A stretch of DNA of 64,000 nt. It comes from Agrobacterium tumefaciens. Lineage in GTDB: Bacteria > Pseudomonadota > Alphaproteobacteria > Rhizobiales > Rhizobiaceae. The position numbers and the translations under genes were made by a program. Of the stretch, positions 55,435 through 63,979 are shown piece by piece; position 1 is the stretch's first letter, and the number at the start of each line of letters is the position of its first letter. The notes under the pieces are model-generated. The model saw only the letters and a program-made list of their open reading frames with translations, ran no database searches and had not been told where the DNA came from. The stretch lies in contig CP048486.1 in the NCBI GenBank assembly GCA_025560025.1, positions 744,001-808,000 of the forward strand, written 5' to 3'.

Positions 55435-55516
55435 GTCGCGGCTTCGTCTACGGATTTGCACCTTCGGCAAGGAATTCTATTTCCGTCTATATCCTTTTTC
55501 TGATCATCTCTTTCTG

Positions 55517-55543
55517 CCCCCGTACCCTTGGCGGGGTTTTGTT
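55517..55543 (+). terminator. Terminator of the DprA-PRTase unit
   Basis: CCCCG (55518-55522) pairs with CGGGG (55532-55536), followed by TTTTGTT. Lies between convergent genes. Confidence 0.65.
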
Positions 55544-55545
55544 AC

Positions 55546-57195
55546 CTATAGAACAGCATTGGCAATCGTGCCGTTGTTGGTTGGGCGGACGGTTGCGGCA
55601 AGTACGGACCCTATAGCGTTTCGAGCGTCCCATTCCTCCACCAGCCCGGCAGTGATGTCCGCTTCTGTCGAGCCAAGGCCTGCCCGGGCAAATCGGCTTG
55701 CAACCTCTTCCGGCGTTAGGGCGCGACTGTAGAGCCTGCCGAGAGCAAAACGCTGCCTCTGCATGTTGTTGACCGCAACGCCACCGTTCATCATGCCGCC
55801 GATCATCATTCGATGTCCGGAGACGCCGTCGATGTTTGGCATGTTACCGTCGCCAATGAGATTGAGCGCCCGCTGACGGATCAACCGGCCGTTCTTGTAG
55901 AAGTTCCAGCCACCGGCACCATCGTGCGTTGCCATGAGATGGGCGAGCTTGCCAAACTCCAGCAACAGACCCGTGCGCCAACTCGACCGGATGCCGATAG
56001 ATGCCGTGGATAGGTCAAGCCTGTCGCCACAACCAATGCAAAGCGACGGACCAGACCAGTTCCCCGGAGACCCGACGAAACCGTTGGCATAAAGCGCGAG
56101 TGAGCAGGTGCCGGCCGTATTGGTCGTTGCGCTGCCTCTCCAGAGGAAAGGCACCGGCGTTGCACGGCCGACAGGCTCGATACTGCCCATCCACTCCAGT
56201 GTGATTGCGCCGTCGATGACAAGGCTGTCGTCAGTGCCGCAATCGATGTGCGATCCTGCCGTGCGTCCCGGCAGAAGAATGGATCGGGACGCCGCCTTTT
56301 TTACGGCAGGGGCGCCGATTGCATCTTCGGTATGATCGCGGAAAGCGATGACGACGAAGGTGTCGCCAGACGTGTTGGCAGGACTTGCCGCCGTTAGCTG
56401 AAGACCGCCCGCCACAAAGGTCATGCCAGCGGATTGCAGCGCGGCTCCGTTGCTGACCACCTTGGCTTCGTCGGAACCCATGGTGTCGGTTTTGATGCGA
56501 CCGGTGGTAACAACAGAACCCGTCAGTTTCGCATGCAGCAGAGCTTTCGGACGAAACGGCAGCGCGACGGTCTGCGCAGCGCCGGTCCCGGTGTAGTTTG
56601 CTACGGCAAAGTTGCTGCCGGCTTCGAAGGCGATGAAATCGATCCCTTCGCCGAGTTCAGCGGCAGGATTGTATTCGTTGACGAACACTGAACTGGAAAC
56701 CGTGAACTGCCCCTGCGCAAGCCCGGTAATCGCGCCTGCTTCCGTGAGAGCGACACCACCGAGACGGGCGGATGTTAAGGCCCCGACCTGCAAGATGGCG
56801 TCACGCGGACTGTCGCGCTTTGCAATCACCGCCGCCGGCGTCAGTGTCGCGTCGTCCAGCTTCACGACGCGGTTGTTCTGGCCGTTTCCCTGCAAGCCGG
56901 CAAAGCCGATCTTGAGGGCCGCTGAACGGGAAAGAGCAAGGTAATGATAGGTGGTGCCGAGCTTGTTCCACGTCGCGGCCGGCCCAACGGTGAAACCCTT
57001 GTCTGTGAACTTGGCCCCGCTGATATAGCTGTCGCTTGCCGAAAGGACGTTCGAACGCCCACACCAGAAATCCTCGATCTTGATTCCGCACTGCTCCAGC
57101 GTGACAGCGCAGGCGATAACGACTTCGGGACGGAAACCGACTTCAATCGCCTGATGGTCATCGTTGCCGATGTAGGTTCCTGTCTTGATGCTCAT
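55546..57195 (-). CDS. Phage structural protein with LamG/concanavalin-like domain
   Basis: 549 residues from ATG 57195. The first half is beta-rich with phage-tail features (SIKTGTYIGNDDHQAIEVGF, IDFIAFEAGSNFAVANYTG). The last ~220 residues resemble a LamG/concanavalin-like jelly roll (ITLEWMGSIEPVGRATPVPFLWRG, MATHDGAGGWNFYKNGRLI, GRLYSRALTPEEVASRFA), often found in tail or receptor-binding proteins. It overlaps the next upstream gene by 4 bases. Confidence 0.75.
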   Translation of the reverse strand: MSIKTGTYIGNDDHQAIEVGFRPEVVIACAVTLEQCGIKIEDFWCGRSNVLSASDSYISGAKFTDKGFTVGPAATWNKLGTTYHYLALSRSAALKIGFAGLQGNGQNNRVVKLDDATLTPAAVIAKRDSPRDAILQVGALTSARLGGVALTEAGAITGLAQGQFTVSSSVFVNEYNPAAELGEGIDFIAFEAGSNFAVANYTGTGAAQTVALPFRPKALLHAKLTGSVVTTGRIKTDTMGSDEAKVVSNGAALQSAGMTFVAGGLQLTAASPANTSGDTFVVIAFRDHTEDAIGAPAVKKAASRSILLPGRTAGSHIDCGTDDSLVIDGAITLEWMGSIEPVGRATPVPFLWRGSATTNTAGTCSLALYANGFVGSPGNWSGPSLCIGCGDRLDLSTASIGIRSSWRTGLLLEFGKLAHLMATHDGAGGWNFYKNGRLIRQRALNLIGDGNMPNIDGVSGHRMMIGGMMNGGVAVNNMQRQRFALGRLYSRALTPEEVASRFARAGLGSTEADITAGLVEEWDARNAIGSVLAATVRPTNNGTIANAVL

Positions 57196-57950
57196 GCCGC
57201 AAGTTCCAGTTCGATGGAGCCATCCGCGGCGGCGGCGGCTTTGAGGGAAATGCTGTCCGCCTGTACCACGAGGTTTGCACCGGCCAGCACGGCAAGGGTC
57301 ACACTGGTGGCGGTGGCAACAAAGCTCGTCATGAACGTTGCCGAACCGCCGATGCTGACAGGTGAGGACTGATAAATCTGGCCGGTCGCGCCTCCATCGG
57401 TGGCCGTGGTGATGCGGAAAGCTGCGGTGTTTCCTGCGGTGCCTGCGACAGATGCGATGGTGACTGCGAAGATGTACGATTGGCCCACGATCAGACCGTT
57501 GATCGTCTGGGTCGCACGTCCGGAGCCGGTCGCCGTCAGGCGAAGGCGGCCGGGGGCGATCCAGTCCACCACGGCCCCGGCAAGCTGGGCCGCCCATCCG
57601 GAAACGTCAGTATCGAAGTTACCGTTTTGAACCAGCTCCGGAGCGCCAGACTGAGGTATCAGGGCTTCAACATAGACGCCGTTGACGCATTCCAGCGGAG
57701 AAGGAAGCCGGACCATATCGCCTGCACTCATGACTTGCGAGAAATAAGCCTTGCCGTTCGGGCCGAAAGCGTTGTCGTAGAGTTGGATGGTCTCAGGCGA
57801 TCCTGAAACACGCCGGATTGAGCGGACAGAGATAGGGCCGATCGCGAGCACTTGTGCACCCATGAAAGAGGCCTTAGCAAGGCTTTCCGTTTCCGCATCT
57901 CCATGAAGGAGGCTAAATTGCATACCGAACCCAAGAGAGAAGCTACTCAT
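57192..57950 (-). CDS. Phage tail-associated protein with carbohydrate-binding-like domain
   Basis: 252 residues. The C-terminal half has the CBM_4_9-like pattern LVQNGNFDTDVSGWAAQL, RLRLTATGSGRATQTINGL and GQSYIFAVTIASVAG. The N-terminal half (QLYDNAFGPNGKAYFSQVMSAGDMVRLP) is phage-like. It overlaps both neighbours by 4 bases, so one operon. Likely part of an adsorption apparatus. Confidence 0.65.
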   Translation of the reverse strand: MSSFSLGFGMQFSLLHGDAETESLAKASFMGAQVLAIGPISVRSIRRVSGSPETIQLYDNAFGPNGKAYFSQVMSAGDMVRLPSPLECVNGVYVEALIPQSGAPELVQNGNFDTDVSGWAAQLAGAVVDWIAPGRLRLTATGSGRATQTINGLIVGQSYIFAVTIASVAGTAGNTAAFRITTATDGGATGQIYQSSPVSIGGSATFMTSFVATATSVTLAVLAGANLVVQADSISLKAAAAADGSIELELAA

Positions 57951-58225
57951 GTCCTGCTCTCGCGAAAGCCGCGGATCGCGACATCGGTGGTTTTCCCGGT
58001 TCGCATGTAAACCTTGTCGGCGGACACCAGGTTGACGACGATCTCACGGGTTCCATCAGGAGACATCGACACAAAGTCTTCAGTGTCGACGGAAGGTGCT
58101 GCCGTCCCGATAAAAATGGAAACCGGATAAACCGTGACCACCTGCAGACCGACACGGCCATAAAGCGAACCGTCTGCGATCATTTGATAATTCGTGGACC
58201 CGGCCACACAAAACGTGCTTGTCAT
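57947..58225 (-). CDS. Small phage structural protein
   Basis: 92 residues, beta-rich: MTSTFCVAGSTNYQMIADGSLYG, then VSIFIGTAAPSVDTEDFVSMSPDG. No known domain. In the same operon as the two following genes; a 100-base gap without a gene separates it from the lysis genes. Confidence 0.6.
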   Translation of the reverse strand: MTSTFCVAGSTNYQMIADGSLYGRVGLQVVTVYPVSIFIGTAAPSVDTEDFVSMSPDGTREIVVNLVSADKVYMRTGKTTDVAIRGFRESRT

Positions 58226-58325
58226 TTCGACCTCGTTAGAACATCGGTGAATAGAGATAGTTCATGGCTCAAGAGCCAACATGATGCTCGCGCCATAATT
58301 TTGATCCGAAGGGTGTGAGATCGCA

Positions 58326-58661
58326 TCAGGCCTTTCGGCGGATCATCTCTTTTTGAAGATCGTCAATCTGATCGCTCAGCCGGTCGACGGCGTCGCAAAT
58401 CTTTTCGGTACCGCGCTCAAAGGACTTCCTCATGTTGACGGCTTCGGCTGTATGCGCCCTCACAGCCTCCGTGGCATTGTTAAGAGCCGTCGGATCGACA
58501 ATGACCGCAGCGACTTCGGCGGATGATTGCTTCTGCGGCCGCGCTGCATTCTCTCCGGCCTTCAGTCCGAAATGCCGGACATAAAAAATAACAGCAAGAG
58601 TGGCCCCAAACATCAGGACGGCAGGGAACGGAAGTTTACTTAGAAGTTCTACTTGTTCCAT
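58326..58661 (-). CDS. Small membrane protein with coiled-coil tail
   Basis: 111 residues. One helix (FPAVLMFGATLAVIFYVRHF) near the N-terminus and a long coiled coil (AEAVNMRKSFERGTEKICDAVDRLSDQIDDLQKEMI). The start overlaps the previous gene by 26 bases. A lysis or superinfection-exclusion accessory is possible; not established. Confidence 0.6.
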   Translation of the reverse strand: MEQVELLSKLPFPAVLMFGATLAVIFYVRHFGLKAGENAARPQKQSSAEVAAVIVDPTALNNATEAVRAHTAEAVNMRKSFERGTEKICDAVDRLSDQIDDLQKEMIRRKA

Positions 58662-59115
58662 GCCTTGCCTCTCCCTGGTCATGAGCAGCGCGATTGATAT
58701 TGACTAGCTCGCTGACCGCAAAAAGCGGATAGATAGCGAGCCAGGTGCTGATGACACCCGAGGACGCGAAACCGTATGAGATGCCAGTCCACAACAAGCA
58801 GCCAACTGTCGCAGAAAACTGCCGGATCTGCGGTGTTACATTCTTACGTGCGCCATTGATCACAAGGCCAATGATGCGCAGGCATCCGATGAGCGACATC
58901 AACCAGCCAAGGAAGGTTTCGGACGGAACCAAGGCGACGAATGCCGAAAAGGCAGGTTGATTAAAGGTCTGTGAGGGGAGAAGCAGGACATATCCGAACA
59001 GGATCATATGCCCTGCTAGAAACCACTCCATCATTCTAGGGCCAAAACGATGGCGAATTCGGACCCACATCCCCGTGCCGCAATACCCGCTTTCCATTGA
59101 TGTCACCGCCGTCAT
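58636..59115 (-). CDS. Multi-span phage membrane protein (holin candidate)
   Basis: 159 residues from ATG 59115, overlapping the Rz1 stop by 4 bases. About four hydrophobic segments: MMEWFLAGHMILFGYVLLLP, TFLGWLMSLIGCLRIIGLVI, VGCLLWTGISYGFASSGV and ISTWLAIYPLFAVSELV. Its place directly after endolysin and spanin genes makes it a holin candidate, although holins are usually shorter. Confidence 0.6.
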   Translation of the reverse strand: MTAVTSMESGYCGTGMWVRIRHRFGPRMMEWFLAGHMILFGYVLLLPSQTFNQPAFSAFVALVPSETFLGWLMSLIGCLRIIGLVINGARKNVTPQIRQFSATVGCLLWTGISYGFASSGVISTWLAIYPLFAVSELVNINRAAHDQGEARHGTSRTSK

Positions 59116-59330
59116 TTCCGGCAGGCAGCATCTTGGCTGCACTGCCTGTTATTAGAGTTAATTGCCGGCCCGGCCCTTTCATCCTGCGAAGCGAGGCGCG
59201 CGGCCTGCGGGTCTGCGAACTGGATAAACTGGTATCCTGCTCCGTCAGTCGCAGGCGCTGTCCGGCAGGCCGCTATCGCGCATGAAAACAAGGCAACGAT
59301 GGCGATCCGACATATTGCGGAAAGAGGCAT
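59112..59330 (-). CDS. Rz1-like outer-membrane spanin lipoprotein
   Basis: 72 residues from ATG 59330, starting inside the Rz-like gene in another frame and continuing beyond it. A signal peptide ends in the lipobox of ALFSCAIAACRTAP. The mature part is short and polar. This is the o-spanin expected with an Rz partner; together they fuse inner and outer membranes at lysis. Confidence 0.75.
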   Translation of the reverse strand: MPLSAICRIAIVALFSCAIAACRTAPATDGAGYQFIQFADPQAARLASQDERAGPAINSNNRQCSQDAACRK

Positions 59331-59499
59331 TGTTTTTCTCCAGAGTGTTGATGCGGTTGACCGCTTCTTTCGCTGCAGCGATCTCTGCATCAGATTTCCC
59401 CTCGCGTTTGCCAATCTGAAAAGAGGCAAAAGATAGAAGTGCGGCGCCGACAATTACCGCCGCGATCAGTTTTATCCAGCCGGGAATGAGCTTCCACAT
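59245..59499 (-). CDS. Rz-like inner-membrane spanin
   Basis: 84 residues: one N-terminal helix (WIKLIAAVIVGAALLSFASF), then a coiled coil (GKSDAEIAAAKEAVNRINTLEKNN), and C-terminal Cys residues that may dimerise the protein. Its start overlaps the endolysin stop by one base. The Rz1 gene is nested within it and extends past its end, a hallmark of overlapping spanin genes. Confidence 0.75.
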   Translation of the reverse strand: MWKLIPGWIKLIAAVIVGAALLSFASFQIGKREGKSDAEIAAAKEAVNRINTLEKNNASFRNMSDRHRCLVFMRDSGLPDSACD

Positions 59500-60500
59500 C
59501 AGGCCATCTCCCTGACCTGGTCGGACACAGCCTTCGCGTCGGTCTTCTTACGCCAAAGAAGGAAACCGCCGGCGATGCCGAAGGCGAGAAGAACAAGAGC
59601 GAGGTTTTGCCAGGGCATCGAACCGACGGCAGCCAGACCAGAAGAAAGCCCACCGCCCGTTACGACAGGCACAATAACTTCCTTCGATTTCCACCAGGGA
59701 GCGTTGAGGCTGGGTGGCGTGACAGCAACCGGCTTCTCTTCCGTCACTGGCGCAGCCTTTATTTGGACCTGCGCGACCTGCGCTTTAGGCGCAAGGTCGA
59801 CAAGCATCAGGTGGATGGCGGCGCGCGTCTGCTGACCATCCAGTCCATCCAGATTGCCCTTGTAGTAGCCTGCCTTCTTCGCGGCGCCCTGAAAGCCGCG
59901 AAGATCTTTGACGTCGAAACCCAGCACCACGAGACCGAGGCGAGTATAATAGTCGAGCCGGTCGGCGTATCCGTTCAGGCCGCCATTGATGCGCCGCGTG
60001 ATCATCTCAGCGTCGTTTCGATCAGCGTAGCGGTTGAGGCTTTTGCGATCAGGATTGCCTTCGTCCCAGTACCAGATTGCGGAAAGCCCCTCCCAAGGAT
60101 CCGTATTGATCAGATCGGGATTGGACACGAAGTCAGGCGGGTTGAGGCCTTTGCGCCGGCACCACTCATAAAAGGTGCGGATGTTATATCCGCCTGTCAC
60201 CTGGATGGGGCCGCGCCCACGGTTTTTGTAGCCGTCACCGTCTTTGGCGGGCGTGTTGCCAAGATCTGTGCGGGTGTCATACCGCTCCTGCGCCGGGGTC
60301 GGACCCCAGATCTCGCGATCGTACTGGAATGAACCACTTTCATGCATCAACTGCGGGAGGAAGGCGACGACACGGTGAGGCAGATCGAGGCCAAATTCTG
60401 CCCCGTATTTACCCAGCGCCATCATCACCGAATTGAGATTACTTTCATTCACGCGCGTTTTCGCGGCCGCGCGCACTTGCGCGGCGGTTACAGCCGTCAT
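59499..60500 (-). CDS. GH19 (chitinase-like) endolysin with C-terminal membrane segments
   Basis: 333 residues. The GH19 catalytic region is QLMHESGSFQYDREIWGP (catalytic Glu), RGRGPIQVTGGYNIRTFYEWC and DPWEGLSAIWYWDEGN. A short peptidoglycan-binding-like segment (GFQGAAKKAGYYKGNLDGLDGQQTRAAI) follows. The tail has two hydrophobic stretches (VIVPVVTGGGLSSGLAAVG and LALVLLAFGIAGGFLLWR). It degrades peptidoglycan in lysis. Membrane attachment of an endolysin is unusual. Confidence 0.9.
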   Translation of the reverse strand: MTAVTAAQVRAAAKTRVNESNLNSVMMALGKYGAEFGLDLPHRVVAFLPQLMHESGSFQYDREIWGPTPAQERYDTRTDLGNTPAKDGDGYKNRGRGPIQVTGGYNIRTFYEWCRRKGLNPPDFVSNPDLINTDPWEGLSAIWYWDEGNPDRKSLNRYADRNDAEMITRRINGGLNGYADRLDYYTRLGLVVLGFDVKDLRGFQGAAKKAGYYKGNLDGLDGQQTRAAIHLMLVDLAPKAQVAQVQIKAAPVTEEKPVAVTPPSLNAPWWKSKEVIVPVVTGGGLSSGLAAVGSMPWQNLALVLLAFGIAGGFLLWRKKTDAKAVSDQVREMA

Positions 60501-60674
60501 GAGGCTTCTCCTGATTGCGGGTTATGGTTGCCGGGATGCGCTACCGGCCCAGCGATTAAAGATATTTCAGCGCTTTAGAATTCAACATTCGGATGCAGCA
60601 ATTATCTCAGGGTTGCATTTGGACACTGTCTTGTTTACCGAAACGTCTGGCGACCCTGATGGCGGCTTGTGAAT

Positions 60675-62549
60675 ATGACCTTGAATGTAGCGTACCGTCC
60701 CGACATAGACGGCCTTCGCGCCGTTGCGGTGCTAGCCGTCGTGATTTACCACGCCTTTCCAGAGACGCTTCCCGGCGGGTTCGTCGGGGTTGATGTATTC
60801 TTCGTCATCTCCGGTTTTTTGATCACCTTGATTATCGTAAATGAAGCGCAAGGCAGCGGCTTCTCATTCTTGCGGTTCTACGACCGTCGATTTCGCCGTA
60901 TTGCCCCAGCGTTGTGGGTAGTCCTGACCGCAAGTCTGGCCTACGGCTACTTCACGCTACTGCCGGAAACCTTTCTCCGACTGGCGGAGCAGGTTGCCGC
61001 ATCGGTATTTGGTGCTGCCAATATCTACTATCTGATGCACAGCGGGTACTTCGATCCAAGCTCAGAAACTCAGCCGATGCTGCATATGTGGTCACTCTCG
61101 GTTGAGGAACAATTTTACCTTTTCTGGCCGGCCATCATCGCGATGTGCTGGAAATTCTCAGGCCGAAGCACGAGAGCAGTGACGGCGGCGGCTTTCGTGG
61201 TCATTTTCGGAGCCAGCCTGACGGCTTCAATCTACTTCACGAAGGTGGACCAATCGCTGGCGTTCTATCTGATGCCGACCCGCGCATGGGAGTTGGCCTT
61301 GGGCGCCCTTTTGGTATTTGCCCCGGCCCTAAGAGGGGCGCGCGCACTCATTGCTCCACTACTCGGGCTGGCGTTGGTAGCAGCATCGGTAACCGTCTTC
61401 AATTCAAGCATGCCCTTCCCCGGCACTATCGCACTTATACCTTGCTTGGGGGCTGCCTTGGTCATATGGCCGCGGCGACCGGAGTTTTCGGGCCCAAAGG
61501 TGCTAACAGCAAGGTGTTCTGTATTTCTCGGGAAAATATCGTACTCCCTCTATCTTTGGCATTGGCCGGTTCTGGTTTTCGCTGGCATCAGGTATGAGTG
61601 GAACATACCTTACTGGGTCAGGTTGTTGCTCGTCATAGCTAGCGTCCTCCTGGCCGCGGCCACGTGGTGGCTCGTGGAATCCCCTCTACGCCGTTGGAAA
61701 CCTAATCCTAAAACCGGGATTGGTTATGGTGCCGCCGGCAGCTTCGGAATTTCACTCATCGCTGCCATTGTGATCTTCAACGCGGGCTTTCCCCAGCGCT
61801 TTCCGGCGTCCGTGAATGCGGCTATCGCAATGAAGACCTATGATTATGCCCCAATGTTTCGAGAAGGGTCTTGCTTTCTCGACCCAAAGCAGCCCGCCAC
61901 AGAATTTCGCACGGACGACTGCATCGGCGAGCACGACGTTGTTCTGTGGGGAGACAGCCACGCCGCCCACTTTTACCAATCTCTAAACGAAAAGATTCCG
62001 GGCGGCGTAGGCCAAGCGACAGCAAGTGCATGCCCTCCAATGGTTGGATTAACGATACCCGATCGCCCGCATTGCGGAAATTTCAACGCCACAGTGATTG
62101 AGAGATTGGTATCTCACCCACCGAAAACTGTTATTTTAGCAGCGGCATGGACACTATTGCCCGAAAATATCTTGCCTGAGATTTCTGCCAGGCTTGATGA
62201 AACGGTCGCGACGCTCTCTAACGCAGGAATAGAGGTCAAGGTCCTTGGTCAGGTACCGTCGTATCGAGTGACCGTTCCAGACTTGGTAGCCGTACGCACT
62301 CAAAGTGGAATGGCAGAACGAGGTCAACGATCCGACCTTAATGAAAAACTCATCCCCCTTGATGATAAGCTCGCCGCCCACTTCCAGCCATCTGGCCGAT
62401 ACATTTCGGTGCTGAGATCCGTTTGCGACGCCGACCTGTCGTGCCCGTTGCTGACCGACAAAGGTCCGGTTCAGTTCGACTACAGCCACCTGACGCGCGA
62501 CGGCGCATCCATGTTCGTTGGCAAATTCATCGAGCGGCTCATCCGTTAA
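60675..62549 (+). CDS. Acyltransferase-3/SGNH family O-acetyltransferase (OafA/YrhL-like)
   Basis: 624 residues from ATG 60675 (GTG 60669 also possible). The N-terminal ~360 residues form a multi-span AT3 domain starting YRPDIDGLRAVAVLAVVIYH and GFVGVDVFFVISGFLIT. The C-terminal SGNH domain has LWGDSHAAHF and DYSHLTRDGA. Members O-acetylate O-antigen or other glycans. Read opposite to all surrounding late genes, so it is a probable lysogenic-conversion moron. The 60501-60668 gap has no gene. Confidence 0.92.
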   Translation: MTLNVAYRPDIDGLRAVAVLAVVIYHAFPETLPGGFVGVDVFFVISGFLITLIIVNEAQGSGFSFLRFYDRRFRRIAPALWVVLTASLAYGYFTLLPETFLRLAEQVAASVFGAANIYYLMHSGYFDPSSETQPMLHMWSLSVEEQFYLFWPAIIAMCWKFSGRSTRAVTAAAFVVIFGASLTASIYFTKVDQSLAFYLMPTRAWELALGALLVFAPALRGARALIAPLLGLALVAASVTVFNSSMPFPGTIALIPCLGAALVIWPRRPEFSGPKVLTARCSVFLGKISYSLYLWHWPVLVFAGIRYEWNIPYWVRLLLVIASVLLAAATWWLVESPLRRWKPNPKTGIGYGAAGSFGISLIAAIVIFNAGFPQRFPASVNAAIAMKTYDYAPMFREGSCFLDPKQPATEFRTDDCIGEHDVVLWGDSHAAHFYQSLNEKIPGGVGQATASACPPMVGLTIPDRPHCGNFNATVIERLVSHPPKTVILAAAWTLLPENILPEISARLDETVATLSNAGIEVKVLGQVPSYRVTVPDLVAVRTQSGMAERGQRSDLNEKLIPLDDKLAAHFQPSGRYISVLRSVCDADLSCPLLTDKGPVQFDYSHLTRDGASMFVGKFIERLIR

Positions 62550-62555
62550 CCAGTT

Positions 62556-63095
62556 TCACGGCCATCCACTTTCAATGTCAATGGCATTCAGAACTGATTG
62601 CGTCTCCGCTTCCGACACGGCATCTTTTAATGTGCGGCCGCGCTGCCTGATCCCGGCGTAGTAATCTCCTACCAGAGCTGCGATTGCGAGACCGGCCCCT
62701 GGGTCTGGCATGGGGATACGGACATTCTCGACCGTAATCCATCCCTGACTATAACTCTCCGGCCATGCGATAGCGCCAGTCGATGCAGCCATGGCGGTTG
62801 TCGCCATAGCTCCCATGTCAACCCTGCTGGCATCGTCTAGGGCGACATGAAGGCCACCTTCTGTCTCAAACCCGTCAGCGAGCCGTGCTGCAATTTGATC
62901 TTCTACTGATGAGAGTTTGAGTGCCTTACTATAGGAAAAGACGATTTCGTCGCGTGACACGCCTCTTAACTTTCCCATGACCTCCTCGTCCCCATCGAAA
63001 CAGTTTTCGACGGGGTGCCAAGAACATAAGCGACGCTCAGAAACAGTGAGCGAATGGAGGTACGCGGGCAGATCGTTTGGATCAATGGAAAACAT
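62556..63095 (-). CDS. DUF4376 phage protein, tail-fibre-assembly-like
   Basis: About 179 residues from ATG 63095; an alternative TTG at 63128 overlaps the tail-fibre stop. The C-terminal domain matches DUF4376: RLADGFETEGGLHVALDDASRVDMGAMATTAMA, SYSQGWITVENVRIPMPDPGAGLAIAALVGDYY and ending in ESGWP. Such proteins follow tail-fibre genes as assembly factors. Confidence 0.75.
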   Translation of the reverse strand: MFSIDPNDLPAYLHSLTVSERRLCSWHPVENCFDGDEEVMGKLRGVSRDEIVFSYSKALKLSSVEDQIAARLADGFETEGGLHVALDDASRVDMGAMATTAMAASTGAIAWPESYSQGWITVENVRIPMPDPGAGLAIAALVGDYYAGIRQRGRTLKDAVSEAETQSVLNAIDIESGWP

Positions 63096-63124
63096 TCTTG
63101 CCTGCTTTCTTTCTTGAAGGATGA

Positions 63125-63979
63125 TCAAATGCTCAGGCGGTTCCCGGACATACGCCCGTTCACGATCGACGCGCCCGATGGAGTGTAGGCGCAGTGACGA
63201 ACCACATCACCCGTATTGAGGCGTAATACGGCAGTTGTCGACGTGCCCTCGGAATTACCGGTCTCTTCCACCGAATTCACACCGACACGAACACCATTAA
63301 CCTGGATTTGGGAGGAAAGATTATTCACAGATGGCGAGCATACCAAGAACGTATTCAATACATAAATGCCCGCATCAGCGGCTCCAATCGTGACTGATCC
63401 GGACGCCTCCGTAGACGCGGGAAGCACTAATGACTTTGAAGAATAGTTGGTGAGAACGATGACGCCAGCCGCGACAGATTGAGTGATGCCGGACATGATG
63501 AACGATCGGCTTCGACGCAACCCCATTACACGAAAGGCGGCACCATCATAGATGAGCTCTGTAATGCCCTGCATCTCCCCACCGATCAGGGGGTAACCAT
63601 CTTGCGAAATGACGGGCCGATTACCCAGTCCGTTCAGGTTAAGTGTCGGCGCAACTCCCGAAACCACGGCGACATTGATACGGATTGGAGCGCCGACAAT
63701 ATCCGCATATGATTCCGGGGCGGGAGAAAGAGCCGCAGTGAACGCTGTGGCCGTCCCTCCAGCGACAGCATAATTCACCTTTCCGGATTGAACAGCATGA
63801 GCAAGCTGCAGTTCGTTCGCCGGTTCCATACCGGACTTTAAAATAAAATCGACGATTTCGCGTTGAGGGGTTTCGATCGCAGCCGCAGGGACAGGTGATC
63901 CACGGACAGCGCCAGGCACATCCTTGTCGACATACGATGCATTCGGATCGGTCGATCCGTAGGGAGGATGATATTTCAT
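63125..63979 (-). CDS. Phage tail fibre/collar-like protein
   Basis: 284 residues from ATG 63979. The N-terminus MKYHPPYGSTDPNASYVDKDVPGAV, then TPQREIVDFILKSGMEPANELQLAHAVQSGKVNYA, is a typical tail-fibre attachment domain. The rest is beta-rich and Gly/Asn-rich. It ends four bases within the next gene's alternative start. The 21 bases to the window edge hold nothing more. Confidence 0.78.
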   Translation of the reverse strand: MKYHPPYGSTDPNASYVDKDVPGAVRGSPVPAAAIETPQREIVDFILKSGMEPANELQLAHAVQSGKVNYAVAGGTATAFTAALSPAPESYADIVGAPIRINVAVVSGVAPTLNLNGLGNRPVISQDGYPLIGGEMQGITELIYDGAAFRVMGLRRSRSFIMSGITQSVAAGVIVLTNYSSKSLVLPASTEASGSVTIGAADAGIYVLNTFLVCSPSVNNLSSQIQVNGVRVGVNSVEETGNSEGTSTTAVLRLNTGDVVRHCAYTPSGASIVNGRMSGNRLSI

